Shown here piece by piece: positions 25,592-38,314 of a stretch of 64,000 bases of DNA. Under the pieces are notes generated by a model. The model did no database searches. It was not told the DNA's origin and saw only the letters and a program-made list of their open reading frames with translations. The DNA is from Trochalopteron elliotii. Lineage: Eukaryota; Chordata; Aves; Passeriformes; Leiothrichidae. Within the stretch, counting starts at the first letter, position 1. Every line of letters starts with the position of its first letter. Where the stretch lies: the NCBI GenBank assembly GCA_024734555.1, contig JANPWX010000076.1:2682051-2746050 (forward strand), in the 5' to 3' direction. A program made the translations under genes and the position numbers.

Positions 25592-26892
25592 CTGTTATTG
25601 AAATGAGAGGAGAGGAGGAGGGAAAAAATCCAACTAAATCGCTAGTCTGGAATATGTAGGTCAATAATCACTAATAATGTTAACAAAACTCTCCCTCTGA
25701 ATTACACACAAATGAATCACAGGGGATTTTTTTTCAATCTTCTTTACCTTTGATTAGTCACTAAGTAGCTTGATTTCACATGCACAGCTAAAAACAATTA
25801 AATTAAAATCTTAGCTATTTACACAGGACAAACTAGGAGAAATATTAATATTAAGCTTCAAATGAAAATATTGAAAGAGAAAACTCTTATAAATATGAGT
25901 TGTATGCATTTTAAAGTTTTTTTCTGAAAAGATGGTTACTTGCTACAATATCTCTAAGAAGAAACAATATTACAACCTGATTGGCCATAAAAACAGGATA
26001 AAAGTGCTTTATTGTTGGCAACAAAAGTTACAATTTTGTTACCAGAAAAAAGGAATCCATAGAATTCTATAGATACTGTTCAGTATATTTTCTAGAAATT
26101 GTTCTGAGTATTTTTTTCCAAAATTTAGACAGACATCTAAATTGTATAAGGCTGGAGATGACTTTTTGTCTTACCCTTGCTACCTTTTTGTTTTCTTTTG
26201 CTGTGTGAATGACAACAAATCTGGATTATCTCATAGTTGACCCACATCTCATAAAATTATAAAATCCCTTGTACTTGGCAATATATTCTTTGATTGATCT
26301 CCTTATCATGTCCAGAGGTGTCCTCACACAGGAGGTAATTTTACAATAATACAAATTCTTGACCCACAGAGATGGTATCCGGAAGATGGAAAGAACTAAC
26401 AAGTTAAAGAAGCCTTGATTATAGTAATTTTCTCTATCGATCCATCTGGCAGAAAGAGTATTTTTCCCTTTATTTTTAACAGAAGTGAATGCTCATGTGG
26501 CTCTTTGCTTCTGTCCTTGCTTACTGTGCCTGCATTTTTTATAGTAGACATATGGAAACTAAATCAGGAGCTGTGTGCCTTGGAGAACAGCTAATGGACA
26601 CCGACTGCAAATGGGCTTTTAGTCCATGGACCAAAATAGAGCTTGCTTGAAGTAAGCCCTCCATATCTCATTTAGTGTGGTTGTGAGCTCTTCATCACCA
26701 CCATTTTTGCTCTACAGATCCATTGCTACTGCAGTAATAACTCATGTATATATAGCTGTTGTATGCTCTCTTCCAGCCTCAGTCACTTCTTAGCAAACAG
26801 GAAATCTTTGCCTTCTCTTGAGACCTTCAGCTGATTCTGTTTCTCATTTTTAAAGCAATGGAGTACACAAAAATATGATAGTTACTTTACTC

Positions 26893-27493
26893 TGCTGGTT
26901 TTGGATGGGGTAGAGTTAATCTTCACAGTGGCTAGTACTCCTTCTAGTTTTAATCCACAGTTTTTGGATTTATGGAAAGAGGGTTGATAATATAGAGATA
27001 TTTTTGCTCTTGCTGAGTAGGGCTTACACAGAGCCAAGGCCTTTTCTGCTTTTCGCACTGCCAGCCTTGTGAGGAAGCTGGGGCTGCATGGGAGGCTGGG
27101 AGGAGACACAGCCCGGACAGGTGACCCAAACTGACCTAAGGGATATTTCATATCACATGACATCATGCTCAGTATATAAGGTGTGGGGAAGGAGGAAGAG
27201 TGAGGGACATTTTGACTTGTGGCGTTTGTCTTCCCAAGTACCTGTTATGTGTGCTGGGGCCTTGCTCTCCTAGAGGTGGCTGAACCCCTGCCTGCCTGTG
27301 GGAAAGCAGTAAATTCATTCCTTGTTTTGCTTTGTTTGTGTGCATGGCTTTTGCATTTCCTATTAAAATGTCTTTATCTCAACCCATGAGTTTTCTAACT
27401 TTTACCCTTCCAATTCTCTTCCCCATCCTGCTGGTGTGGGAGTGAGTGAGTCACCATGTTGGACCTGGGTGTAGGTGGTGTTAGACAATTACA
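26893..27493 (+). mobile_element. Solo ERV LTR, plus strand
   Basis: An avian LTR of about 0.6 kb in plus orientation, antisense to the gene. Landmarks: start 'tgctggttttggatggggta', 'gagttaatcttcacagtggc', 'cacagagccaaggcctttt', 'gatatttcatatcacatgac', TATA box TATATAAG (27173-27180), 'tgtcttcccaagtacctg', poly(A) signal ATTAAA (27362-27367) and 'ctttatctcaacccatgag'. It belongs to the same family as the copies at 1695-2310 and 53330-53535. No coding sequence of a provirus is present. Ends are approximate because I found no clean target duplication. Confidence 0.8.
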
Positions 27494-28104
27494 TTTATAG
27501 GTAAATACAAATTTTGACTTGCATAAAATTTCATTATGCTTAAACATTAAAAGCAGGTGTGCTTTTAGTTACCTTTAGTTGCACATTTTCTGAATCTACC
27601 TACAATAATATGGTAAACAACCAGTCATATTAATCTTTCTGGTGCAGTTAATCACTTTATTTCCTTAGTTTGTTTTTACAGTAACAATTAGTGTGTGCAC
27701 TGCAAAAATGCAACTATTCAATCATTCTTTAAAAATGTGGCTATTGTCATTAACATTGAATGGAAAATTTAACTTAGAGCTCTTCTTAATAAGAATGGGA
27801 GGATGAAGAATTTTCTGTCATTTCCTGACTATTACTAGCTGTATAGCTTATCTTCAGAGACCACAGAAGAGCTACACAGAAACAGATGTGATGTAGAATC
27901 TTCTAGTTTCAGTTTCATACTTCTGATTTCATACTACAAGCAATGGTGTAATGAATATCTTATTTTTCAATGTTTTGGTGTCTGAAGAAATGAAAAACAG
28001 CTAAGAATGAAATGTACTTTGTTTTTCCCAGTGAAATTATATCTGGATGTCTTTTAATTTAGCATGAGTTACCTCTTAAAACAGAGTAATTAAGTGCTAT
28101 ATAC

Positions 28105-28130
28105 TATTATTATTATTATTATTATTATTT
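28105..28130. repeat. (ATT)n microsatellite
   Basis: About eight to nine trinucleotide units; a degenerate continuation follows to 28154. Confidence 0.9.
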
Positions 28131-29367
28131 TATAATTAAAATTTTTATTATTATCTCCAACAGTACTAAAATACTGAGCATGATATCAAAAGCTTTGAGG
28201 CATGAATTGATTTTCAGTCTTATTTGCTTCAAAGTGTAAATTTTTTTCTACAATAAATTAAAAAAAAAGAAGTTTCCATATATATACAATACCAGAATTT
28301 CCATTTGTAAGTATATTTCTAGCTCAGGGAACTTGTATTTTGCCCTTATCAGAGGGATGACCTGGCTGAGCACTGGCATCTCAGCACAGGGGCTCAGCCT
28401 CTCCACGGCCTATCTGGGTGTCACTCCCTGCGCTGGAGTCAGTAACTGCTTCCTCTCCTGCTCCAGCTTCAGCTGTGGGATGGCCCATTTGGGATGTGTG
28501 TGTGAGATCCCCCAGCAGAGACCAGGAGATGCTAATGACCCCTTCCCAGCCTCTTTCTTAAGGAGGACTAAAATGTCAGCCTTACAAAATGGGGGAACAG
28601 TGAAAGCAGAAGTATGGCGCCAGAGAACAGCATATGAAAAATTTTGTATTAGCATTAATAGGAATATCAATATTTTCTCAGCTTCACATATGTCCTCTTT
28701 CATCCACAGCAAGATTTTGAGGGTAAGAGATACTAAGAGAGAAAACAAATACCTCAATGCTTTTGCTACAAACATGGATTTTAGTAGTGAGTACCAAACA
28801 CAAGTCATTTGAGGATTACTGTGCTCCCACACATATCATGCAGATGATTGTATGTTTCTACTCCAGAGCCTAAACATAGTTAATGTTGTGTGATAATTTG
28901 ATATGCTTGTGAAATGAACGGTAAATGGAGATGCAAAGACAGGTAGGAATTTAGTCTAAGAAGAAATATGTTGCTTAAATGCAAATGGTTATGTCATAGA
29001 TGCAATGTGTTGCTACCAACATTTTATCACTAGCAGTCTCAAACAGCAGATGTGAGGGTAAGTCAGCTGGTGCTGGTCAGTCCAGACAGGGCAGCTGTCA
29101 AGCTGTCACCCTAAGCTGCCTGCACTAAAGATGTAGTGTGACTTGTGTTATTTAGTAAATAACCATGCATATCAAATGAATCTTTAAAATGACTGCAAAA
29201 AGCCAAAGATCAGACTGGAGATGTGTATATGCTAACCTGTGTTAGGAGAAGACCTAGCTGTTTTCTATATTGATACAAGAGACATATAGGAGCACTGATG
29301 CCTGGAATTAGCAAAGACTTCCAGAATCCCTCTACTTCGTTTTCTTAATATTTGTCATTCTTTTATT

Positions 29368-29386
29368 TATATATATATATATATAC
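29368..29386. repeat. (AT)n microsatellite
   Basis: A short alternating AT run that passes into ACACAT. Confidence 0.85.
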
Positions 29387-32300
29387 ACATGTTTATTAGA
29401 AGTAGTCCAAGCATATTAGCAACAATTATTCAGTATTAATTATCCTTTTTGCCATTGAAATCTGAACTATACACACATACATGGCTGAAAAGGATATTTA
29501 GTTTCACTTTGACATTTTATATGCATCTCTATTCTCTGCAGAAAAGCTGTTGTATAACTTATTGCAGAGATATTCCCTAAGAAATTGGGACATATATTCA
29601 CTGATCTTCTGGAGTTGTAGAAAGGTGAGGAAAAGTATTTCTCCTCTTTCTCTAGTGGAAGAAGCCTATTATTGCTGCAGAAATCTGTGTATATCACAGT
29701 ACTAACTTTATATGGCACTGTCATCTGGGTCCCACAGACAAATTGCATATATAGTATAGGATGAATAAACTTGTAAAAAGAAAATTAGATATTAAAAAAA
29801 AATCTAATCAAACAGCTCAATTTACCCAGCTGGAAGAAAATGGAAAAAGTCAAGGATGAATAAAATAATAGAAGCTTTAAATTTTGTGGTATTCAAAAAT
29901 GATCTAAATTATGTTTACTTTTCACAATCTTGCTGGTATCATGAAAAGAAGCGTTTCATATTCTAAAGCATTTTACTCTATAATGTGTCACTTTACTGTT
30001 TTGTACTGAGATTAATTATTTAATTGTATGCACTGAAATTTGTATACTGAGTACTGAAGAATGTGTTTCCAATTCAGGTTTCACCATACACCAAACTTAA
30101 TTTCTTAATGAGACATTTTCCTGCATAACAATTAATGAAATGCTGAAATCAGAGCTATAGCTATTGACTAAAACACATTTTTAAAATATATTAGTTCATC
30201 GTGACCTTTTAAACAGTGGTAAATCCTACAGTACAGCTTCTTCAAAAGCCTTAATCTAACAGTTCTCAGACCTTCTTGCTGAGCTTTTCTGGGGCTGTGA
30301 TAAATGTAGGACTTCATCTGAACACACTGGACTAAAGAGATGGGAAATGGGACAGGTAATGGAAACTACACCAAGTTTTAAATTGTGTCTTCTCACTCTG
30401 TTGCTCCTTTCCACTGAATAGACAATAATAAAGTATCCCCTGTTATTGTCTTATTTCAGTTAGGATCTTGGTTGTCCAAAATGTAATGTTGACTAGAAAA
30501 ATATTTACAAGGGTGAAGAAAACAGAGTAATAAATTTCCCCTTGGATGTCAAAACAGGAGGTTATACTCCTCGAGGATCTCTTTCACTTTAATTATTCAT
30601 TAAATGCTTCTCACTAAGCCTTGTTAAATCAGTTCTCTCTCTTCTCCTACACAGAACACAACCAAACAATAGAGGTACTTTAGCAGGGAAAAAATAGTAT
30701 TATTTTCTTTTTAATGTAGAAACATTGTCTATTTACTGAGGTAATGAATCTTATCTGTTGTTTTTTTCTCTCAGGCATATATAACCAAAGGTCAAGATAT
30801 TCCTTTGGCATGTGGATGCAATTAGTCTATTGCATGGTATCTGCCAGATTCATACTGACAGCTACACCATCCACCCAGTGGCAAGAGCAGTAATTCTTTA
30901 TAGTTATCATTTTAAAAACATGCTGATTGACTTAATGATATTGCAAACAGCACAGACTCAGCTGGAAGTGCAATAATTAATTTGAATTAAATACAGGTTT
31001 TGTGTCACTGTGATTGGGGCCACTTTAGTTGTAAGAAAAGGCTCACTAAACCAAAGGAGTAAAACTCTTAAGACTTCTTGCTGTAATTATGAGGCTCTTT
31101 ATATGCAGCCTTGGTGAGAATTATACTATATAGAAGTTTAAAAGTCTCTTTCCTTCACTTAGAGCAATTCCCCAATCTGAACTCAAAGGAAATTTTCTGC
31201 ATATATATATAAAAATGTACCTCTATGTGACGCTACAGTCTGGAACACTAATTTCAAAATGGGAATGAAAAAGAACATGCCATGGTAAGGAGACAAAAAG
31301 TTAGAAACATTTCATTCAGTTGACAGCTTATTTCCCATTTGGAAAAAAAAAAAATGATGGCATACAAAACATGAGACCTTAAAAGAAGGGGGTGTTCTTG
31401 GATCAAAGGTAGATATTTTCTGTGATCTCCTTGTGTTAGCATTACTATATCAAGCTACCACTAGAAAAATGCATTATGACCAAAATTTAATAATTTAAAA
31501 TGTAAGATTTCTTAACTAGGAAAAAGGTCTAGAGTTTTACAATAAATTAATGTAAATAAAATCTAATATATATGACTTTTTGGCATACCTTTATCTTCTG
31601 CACTAATTGAGAGAGGTTTTGAATGACTGTAATAATTTTAAAAATGGATCTCTCTAGGTTTCTTTATGACACTTATACCTTTGATTCTCCTTATATTCTC
31701 ATGACAGTTTTCTTATGTCTTCCTGAAACTACTTTGCATCAAATACAGCTCTTGATAAGTTCCTTAATAAAAAATTATAACCATTTTAGGACAGAAATGC
31801 AATTACAAGTCTTTAGAAAAGGTGGGTGCACTTACATTCAACATTTCTTCTTGTATTCTTTTTTCCTTAACCACGTATTGGGAAGGGGAAATTATTTTTG
31901 TTTCACTTGTTAACAATAACTTGGGAAGCAACATTATTTTTAAGGAAGGCATAGTTTAATTATTAAAAAAAAGCTTCACTGTGAGAAATAATCATGCTCT
32001 TTCAACAGAGCACGTATTATACAGTGAACATGCTGCACTTTGTCTTGACAAAATAACCAGCTGTGTTCTTTTGGGGTCAAGTTCTCTGCTAACAAAACTG
32101 ATCATCTGAGATTCAGATCTTAATGGTATGTTTTCCTGTCCCTTAGATAAACAGACTGGTCTGTCAATTTACTTTATATTTCAAAGACTGAAAAGGTAAG
32201 AATTCAGTGTTTTCTGTCAGAAAACTGAGTCTGGATTAGCAAGTTAAAATCAAAAGTTCTTTATTTCCAGTTATCTTCAGAGCTACTAATTTCTCAGTAA

Positions 32301-33312
32301 ATGCTAGTGGATTTTGTAACATAAACATGGCTTTGTATTTCTATCAGAATTGTTTTCCTGATAAAGAAAAGAAAGACACAGATTTAACAGTTAAATAAAG
32401 TGCCGAAATGTGGTCCAGTAATTTGATACAATGTTGATACAAGGTGGAAAAAAGGAAGGCTGTTTACTTTGTAAGGATTCTTTGACAAAAACTCTGTATA
32501 CTCTCAGCTCTATGTACTGAGAATCAATCACTTTTCTCCATTTGTATGCCTACTTGGTGATTTCAGTTATTTTTAAAGAAGATACTTTAAAAACAGAAGT
32601 GAAGTTGAAGAAATCTTTAATTGCTTCTATTTTTGTTTTGTGCAGTATTGCAATCTTTACTAAGTAGAGACACTAAAGCATACTAATTACAGTGCTTCTA
32701 ACTAGGGCATAGCACAGCACAGAATAATGTCTTTCAAAATAGCTCTACAGATATTATGGAGAAGTTTTATTTATTCTGGATTTTGTAGAGGAAAAATAAA
32801 TAATTCAAGTCTGATAAGAACAGCTGAACTCTGTTCATTAAAGAAAACCTTTCCCATTTATTTTTTCACCGTATTTTATAAAATCTCATTTTCAAATATC
32901 TACAGCATGTTGCAGATCACTAAGGAGAACACATACTTTATGTATTTTTCAATAACTGAAATGATAATAAATTATCATTCAAATTTTAATAAGACACTAT
33001 GACAGAGTCCAGGCTCAAAAAGTGTTTGCCATTTAATAAAAAAAATTATTTGTTTATGTGAGATTCTGCGTAGTTGGTTTAACTTCTTTGACCAGCAAAG
33101 AGGAATATTTGTGATTCCTTCCTACAACACTTCAGACTACACAGTTTTACTGAATGCACATCCTTATTGAAAATTAGTATTCCCATGGTGATTTTTGATA
33201 TGAAAATTGTATTACTGAATTAACCATTTGTAATTCTTTCTGAAAGTCAAAATATCTTCATATGGTATAAAACACTTTATGAAGACTTGTAGAGAAAGCA
33301 ACATGTTAGTAC

Positions 33313-33479
33313 CTGTATTTATTAATTCCATCTTCACATGTGGCTCCATGTTGGCATGGGTTTATCTCACAGTCATTAATATCCTCAAGGCATGTGTTTC
33401 CAGTCCACCCAAGAGCACAGACACAGTGAGATCTCTGATTTTCTTCATCATAGAAGCAACTACCTCCATTTGCACATAC
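33313..33479 (-). CDS. EYS: EYS-like exon 4: EGF-like domain 4 and start of 5
   Basis: A 167 bp exon, entering at phase 0 and leaving at phase 2. The acceptor is TTCTCATCTTCAG and the donor GTACTA, a weaker match than the others. It encodes VCANGGSC (O-fucose consensus), HCVC and TGNTC, finishing domain 4, then EDINDC, a CQHGATC O-fucose block and INKYR at the donor, opening domain 5. Only 25 intronic bases separate the acceptor from a retroviral LTR, so the normal branch point must be at unusually short range or lie within the LTR. The frame is also open across the acceptor into the LTR antisense sequence up to 33716, which could mislead gene predictors into extending this exon. Domain 4's first cysteine comes from exon 3. 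Confidence 0.82.
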
Positions 33480-33667
33480 CTGAAGATGAGAATGACAAAT
33501 ATACTGTATTGGGTTTGCGAGGTCAGGTACTGGTATTGGGGGGGTGCTATAGAGGTGGTTTCTCTGAGAAGCTGCCAGAAGCATCTCCCATGCCTGACAG
33601 ATGCCAGCCAGCTCCAGGATGGACACACGGCTGGCCAAGGTCAAGCCCATCAATGATGGTGGTAGAG

Positions 33668-34365
33668 TGTAAGAGATGGTCCGAAGATCCCTCATCTGCC
33701 TCAAGACCATCGTCAAGGACAGAGACTGAAACCCCTAAAAGGACTCTAAAACCCAACACAGGAGCTCTGGCCTGGCTGAGGTGGGATGTTTGCCAAGTGT
33801 TGCCTGCAGGTGTGTTCAATGGAAAAACCCGGCACGCATTTCCATCGGAACATCAGAACCTGAGCAGAAACAATGGGCAAGTCACAGTGAATTGACTGCA
33901 CTTGCTGATGGCCGTACCTGGTCTCGTTAACACTGCACTTGCTGATGGCTGACCTGTTCTTGTTAACACTGTGCTTGCTGACGGCTGACCTGTTCTCGGT
34001 TCTCTCAAGACGAACACACCGTGATGATTTCCCCACCTTTTGGCCAACTGCCTGTCGCTTTGGAAAGGACTATAAGGACCCCTAAGTTAACCAAAGACTT
34101 TGTGATCACCCCACAGAAGAAGACGGATCTATTGGCTGGGCCACGAGGACTTCGTCTCTCCGTTGGTAGCTATTACCCACCCCTTCCTTCTCTTTTCTCG
34201 CTGTCCTTTGTTTCCCTTCAAATCCTTCTATCGCATTTGATGTTGGCACTAATAAAAGTGCATTTGTTTTGATGAATACTGAAATCCCCTCTGTGTTGTT
34301 TTTTGCACTCTGAGATCCTTAAAACGAACCATCACGAACCCCGCTTGCATTAGCGGATCATGACA
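33668..34365 (+). mobile_element. Nested solo ERV LTR with 5-bp target duplication
   Basis: A 698 bp LTR starting TGTAAGAG and ending ATCATGACA, flanked on both sides by TAGAG (33663-33667 and 34366-34370). Removing the element and one TAGAG restores a continuous outer LTR matching the copy at 14178. It contains three tandem 36-37 bp repeats in U3, a TATA-like box (TATAAGG at 34071), and an AATAAA poly(A) signal (34251-34256). A five-base duplication and TG...CA ends are the hallmark of retroviral integration. It is a different LTR family from its host. No internal genes remain. Confidence 0.9.
33895..34004 (+). repeat. Three tandem 36-37 bp repeats in LTR U3
   Basis: Units start at 33895, 33932 and 33968 and share the core 'cttgctgatggc' followed by 'acctg.tct.gtt'. 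Their position upstream of the TATA box at 34071 corresponds to the enhancer region of retroviral LTRs. Confidence 0.85.
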
Positions 34366-37300
34366 TAGAGCCTTGGGGTATCAGAGTTAAGAAGAAGGAA
34401 AAGCTTATTTCACAGAAGTGATTACAGCCAGAGAAGATCAGAGTGAGAACATGAGAGGAACAGCTCCTCAGACTCCAAGGTCAGTGCAGAAGGAGGGGCA
34501 GGAGCTGCTCCAGGTGCCAGAGCTGAGATTCTCCTGCAGCCCGTGGTGCAGCCCATGGTGAGGCAGCTGTGCCCCTGCAGCCCATGGAGGGCCAGGGGAT
34601 GCAGAGATCCACCTGCAACCCATGAAGGAGATCCATGACAGAGCAGGTGGGTGCCCAAAAGAAGGTTGTTAGCCTGTGGGAGGCCCATGCTGGAGCAGCC
34701 TGCTCTTGAAGGACTGCATCCTGTGGAAGAGACCTACACTGCAACAGGCCAGGAAGAACTGTAGCCCTTGTGAAGGGCTCACACTGGAAAAAGTTTGTAG
34801 AGGGCTGTCTTCCATGAGAAGGAACCTACTATGGAGTGGGGGAAGGACCCTTCTCCCTGAGGAGAAAGCATTGGCAAAACCAACATGTGATGAACTGACC
34901 CTAACTCCCATTCCTCATATCCCTGCACCGCTGTAGGGAAGAGGAGGTAGAAAATTGAGAATAAAATTAATGCTGGGAAGTATGGAGGGAAGGGTGGAAG
35001 GTTCTTTTAAGATTTGTTTTAGTTTTAATTATCCTGCTCTGATTTTGTTAGTAATAAATTCAACTAATTTCCCTAACTGAAATCTGGTTTGCCTGTGATA
35101 GTAATCATTAAGTGATTTTTCCTTGTACTTATCTCAAGTCGTAAGCAATCTTCTCTCCCCTGTCCAGTTGCAGAGGGCACTAATGGAGTGGCTTCGATGG
35201 GCACCTGACATCTGGCCTGGGTCAAACCACCTCATACATGAAGAGTTTTTTTCTTTACATGTTGATTTTTTCCCCAAGAGTTTAATGGAATAAGCCATCG
35301 GTAATAAATATGGTTATGTAATATTTTTATGTTGTAATTCTAAAAAAGATACATCTCCAATAGCCTAAAATACTGAATGATATTAAATCAATATACCAAT
35401 TTATTGTTTACTCAGTAAAAGGCATTTATGTCTTAATTTAATGGTACCATTTTTACAGCTGCCCTTAAAATGGCTTGGTTTAGGAGGGACACTAGTGAAC
35501 TAGACTGTTATTTTTCCATTCAAAGAGTAGAGTAACTGTAATGCTATATAATTTAGCTTAATATGTGGCTATCAGGAAAAGACTCATTTTTTTTTATTTT
35601 AATTACAATGCTGATTCAATCTATCCTTGAATCTTTTATATGTTTATAAATTACATCTATGCTGTGGGAAAATCAGAAGCTGCTTTATTTTCAATTTGCA
35701 GATATTGAAATATTAGTAAATTAAGACTGCAACAGCTATTTTTCTTTTTCATTTTTAATTACTAATACTACTTGCTAAACCAAAATTTCCTGTATTCTTC
35801 AAAGATTACAGAAAGTTATAAATCGGAATTAATGTTCCTTTCCTCATTTTACTTTTAGGTTCCATTTTAATTTCCATGAAAATTTTGCCAATATGAAGAC
35901 AGATAGCTACATATTAATTTCAAAGCAATTAAGACCCCTCCTTCTAATCAATTGGTTTTTAAAGAAAATGGTGTCTATAAGATGAGTTAATGCACTAGTA
36001 CTTTAGTTTGATTGAGTCTGAAACTCTTTATAGTGTCATTAAGATTTGTAATAATAACAGTCCTTGGCAGAAATATTCTAATATTCATTTGTCTTTGATT
36101 AAGTTTTAAATTAACCTTAAAATGAGGAGATTTTTGTTATGCTCCCTGTACTGAATTTCAGACTTACCTTGACATACTTATTCAACATAACAACATCTTG
36201 AAGAAAAATGCAGTTCAACATAAATCCAAAAAACCCCTTCTATGTGTATGGTATGGGAATTGTTATCTTCTTTTTTTATTATTTTTATGTGTTTTCTTAC
36301 TTTTGTATTTGTATGTTTTTGCTGGATTTTGTCCGGATGCTTTCTATTTTCTCAATGCTCAAATAGGTCAAATAAGCTTATACTCGAGAAAACCATTCAG
36401 AAAACCACAGACAATTAAGACAAATATTTCAATATTGCCACAACATTATGTTTAATTTATTCTTATGTTGTTTTGATACTTTATACTGTGAAGAAAGGTG
36501 CTACCCTTTAAGATGTTTGTGTAATCTAAAGATTTAAATTGAAATGAAAGCTCTGGAATGTACTTAAATGCAAATCTTATGTTTCAACAGGCCATAAACA
36601 GGTTTATTCTTGGCAGTCTGGCCATCATACTTCTGTCTATGGCAATTACTTTAACACAAATCTCCCTTTTTATGTAGTCACGAAAAAATGTAAGAATCAC
36701 TTTCTCCCAAAATCAACCAGGAAATTTTATTTCAGGTAGGGAATATAATTAGTCCTTAGAGGATTTTATTCCTCTACTATCTTTCCTTTGCAGGAATTGA
36801 GGGATATAACCCTACTATATGTCTGTCTCTTCTCTAAGTATCATGTGCTGTCGAATGATTGAGATAAGACAACAGTCATTATTTCCAACCCCTTTCATCT
36901 CACATTTCTTGGAATTCTCTGCAGTTTGAACAAAACTGCATTTTACTTATATTAAAAAACCACACATATATAAAATATGTATATTTTCCCCCAAGCATAT
37001 AGTTTTACTACAGTCTTCAGGTTTTATTACTGCAAAGTCAATTGTACCTGAGTATTCAAATTTTTCCAGAAATGCAATTTTATTTAATCTGCCCTATATT
37101 CCTCCCTAGACTGGTGGTACACTAAGGAAGTAGACAAAATGTTTGTCTTACAAATAATGAAAACAGAAATTGCCTCTACTTTTACAGATGAAGAAGCTTT
37201 GTAAAAACACACAGCATGTAAGGACCAGAACAACAAGGAAGTGGTAACAACAGTGGAAGCTCAACACTAAATATGTGTTGAGCATGTAGATATTTCCATT

Positions 37301-37792
37301 GAAAATGTTGGAACTATGGTCTTGACTGCAAGTGCAATATGGGATGTTGGCTCATACAGAGAGAAAACTTTCAAGTAAAATATGTGAGTGGAGTTCAATA
37401 AACTTCAGTATTATAAAGCTGTAGATAGACACTGTAGATAGAACTTTCAGATGTGGTTTAGTTCCTAACTCATATGGGAATTATTTTTGAGAAACCAAGC
37501 TGATGTCTGCTAAGGGCATCTCTTAACGTCTCTAAAATTGAAAAGAGAATGAAAAATAATTGAAAAATACTTTTTAATTCCTATGCTTTCTTTAAAAAAA
37601 AAAATAACCGTTGGTCAACATCTTGCAGTTCCCATAGTTTAGGACTACACTTTCAAATTTTTCATATCAAGAGCTAAAGGAAACAATGATTTTTTAAGCT
37701 TACTCAGAATTTTGAAAAATAAGCGTTTTAAGGAAAGCAAAAAAATTCTTAAGTAAGATGTAGCTTTAGTCACTAAAAAGTAAAACACATAG

Positions 37793-38285
37793 AATCATAG
37801 AATTAGGCTGGAAAAGACCTTCAACGAGTCCAACCCTTGATCAAACACCACCATTTCAGCTAAACTGTAACATTAAGTCTCATATGCAGTTATTTCTTGA
37901 ACACCTCCAGGAATGGTGTCTCCACCACTTCACTGGGCAGTCTATTCCAAAGTTTAACAGCCTTTTTTCTGAAGCAATTCTTCCTGATATCCAAGCTTAA
38001 CCTCTCCTGGCACAGCTTGAGGCTATGTCATCTTGTCCTGTCACTGGCTGCCTGGGAGAAGATGTTGACCCCCACCTGGCTACAACCTCCTTTCATGTAG
38101 TTGTTGAGAGGGATAAGGTCTCCCCTGAGACTCTTTTTCTCCAACCTAAACAACGCCACCTCCCTCAGCTGCCCCACATAATACTTTCTTTCCAAACCCT
38201 TCACCACCTCAGTTACCTTTTTCTGGACACACTCCAACACCTCAATATCTTTCTTGATGTGAGGGGCCCAGAACATCTTAGAATG
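37793..38285 (-). repeat. CR1 LINE fragment, minus strand
   Basis: About 490 bp of CR1 3' region in minus orientation, starting at 'atagaatcatagaattaggctgg' (complement of the CR1 tail with two ATTCTATG units) and extending to 'ggggcccagaaca'. It is well preserved compared with the other copies but only non-coding 3' sequence. Confidence 0.9.
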
Positions 38286-38314
38286 CCTCCTCATTTGTGA
38301 TTGTTTGGATCACA

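Larger units (their letters stand above)
25592..33312 (-). other. Intron between exons 4 and 5 (7.7 kb)
   Basis: It contains a plus-strand LTR (26893-27493), an ATT and an AT microsatellite, and a slightly GC-richer patch at 28330-28620. No other exon, RNA gene or repeat was recognised; 29400-33300 appears to be ordinary AT-rich intron. Confidence 0.7.
33505..35234 (+). mobile_element. Outer ERV LTR, split by a second LTR
   Basis: An LTR beginning TGTATTGGG, homologous to the copy at 14178-15292 and in the same orientation. The first part (33505-33667) and second part (34371-35234) are separated by a 698 bp nested LTR plus its target duplication; without it the element would be about 1.03 kb. 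Shared blocks include 'ggtttctctgagaagctgcc', the almost identical stretch around 34545-34610 and 'ctcccctgtccagttgcaga'. Bases tatac (left) and catac (right) next to the proposed ends agree at four of five positions, and the terminal bases at the right end are altered, so that boundary is uncertain by a few bases. Antisense to the gene; no proviral genes. Confidence 0.8.

Noticed and set aside
25416..25664. Alternative-frame open reading frames across exon 5, on both strands
   Set aside because: Only the frame with regularly spaced cysteines joins exons 4 and 6 in phase.
33505..35234. The two LTRs at 14178 and 33505 as the two ends of one provirus
   Set aside because: The 18 kb between them contains exons 4 and 5 and unrelated repeats, and no gag, pol or env sequence; each has its own flanks.
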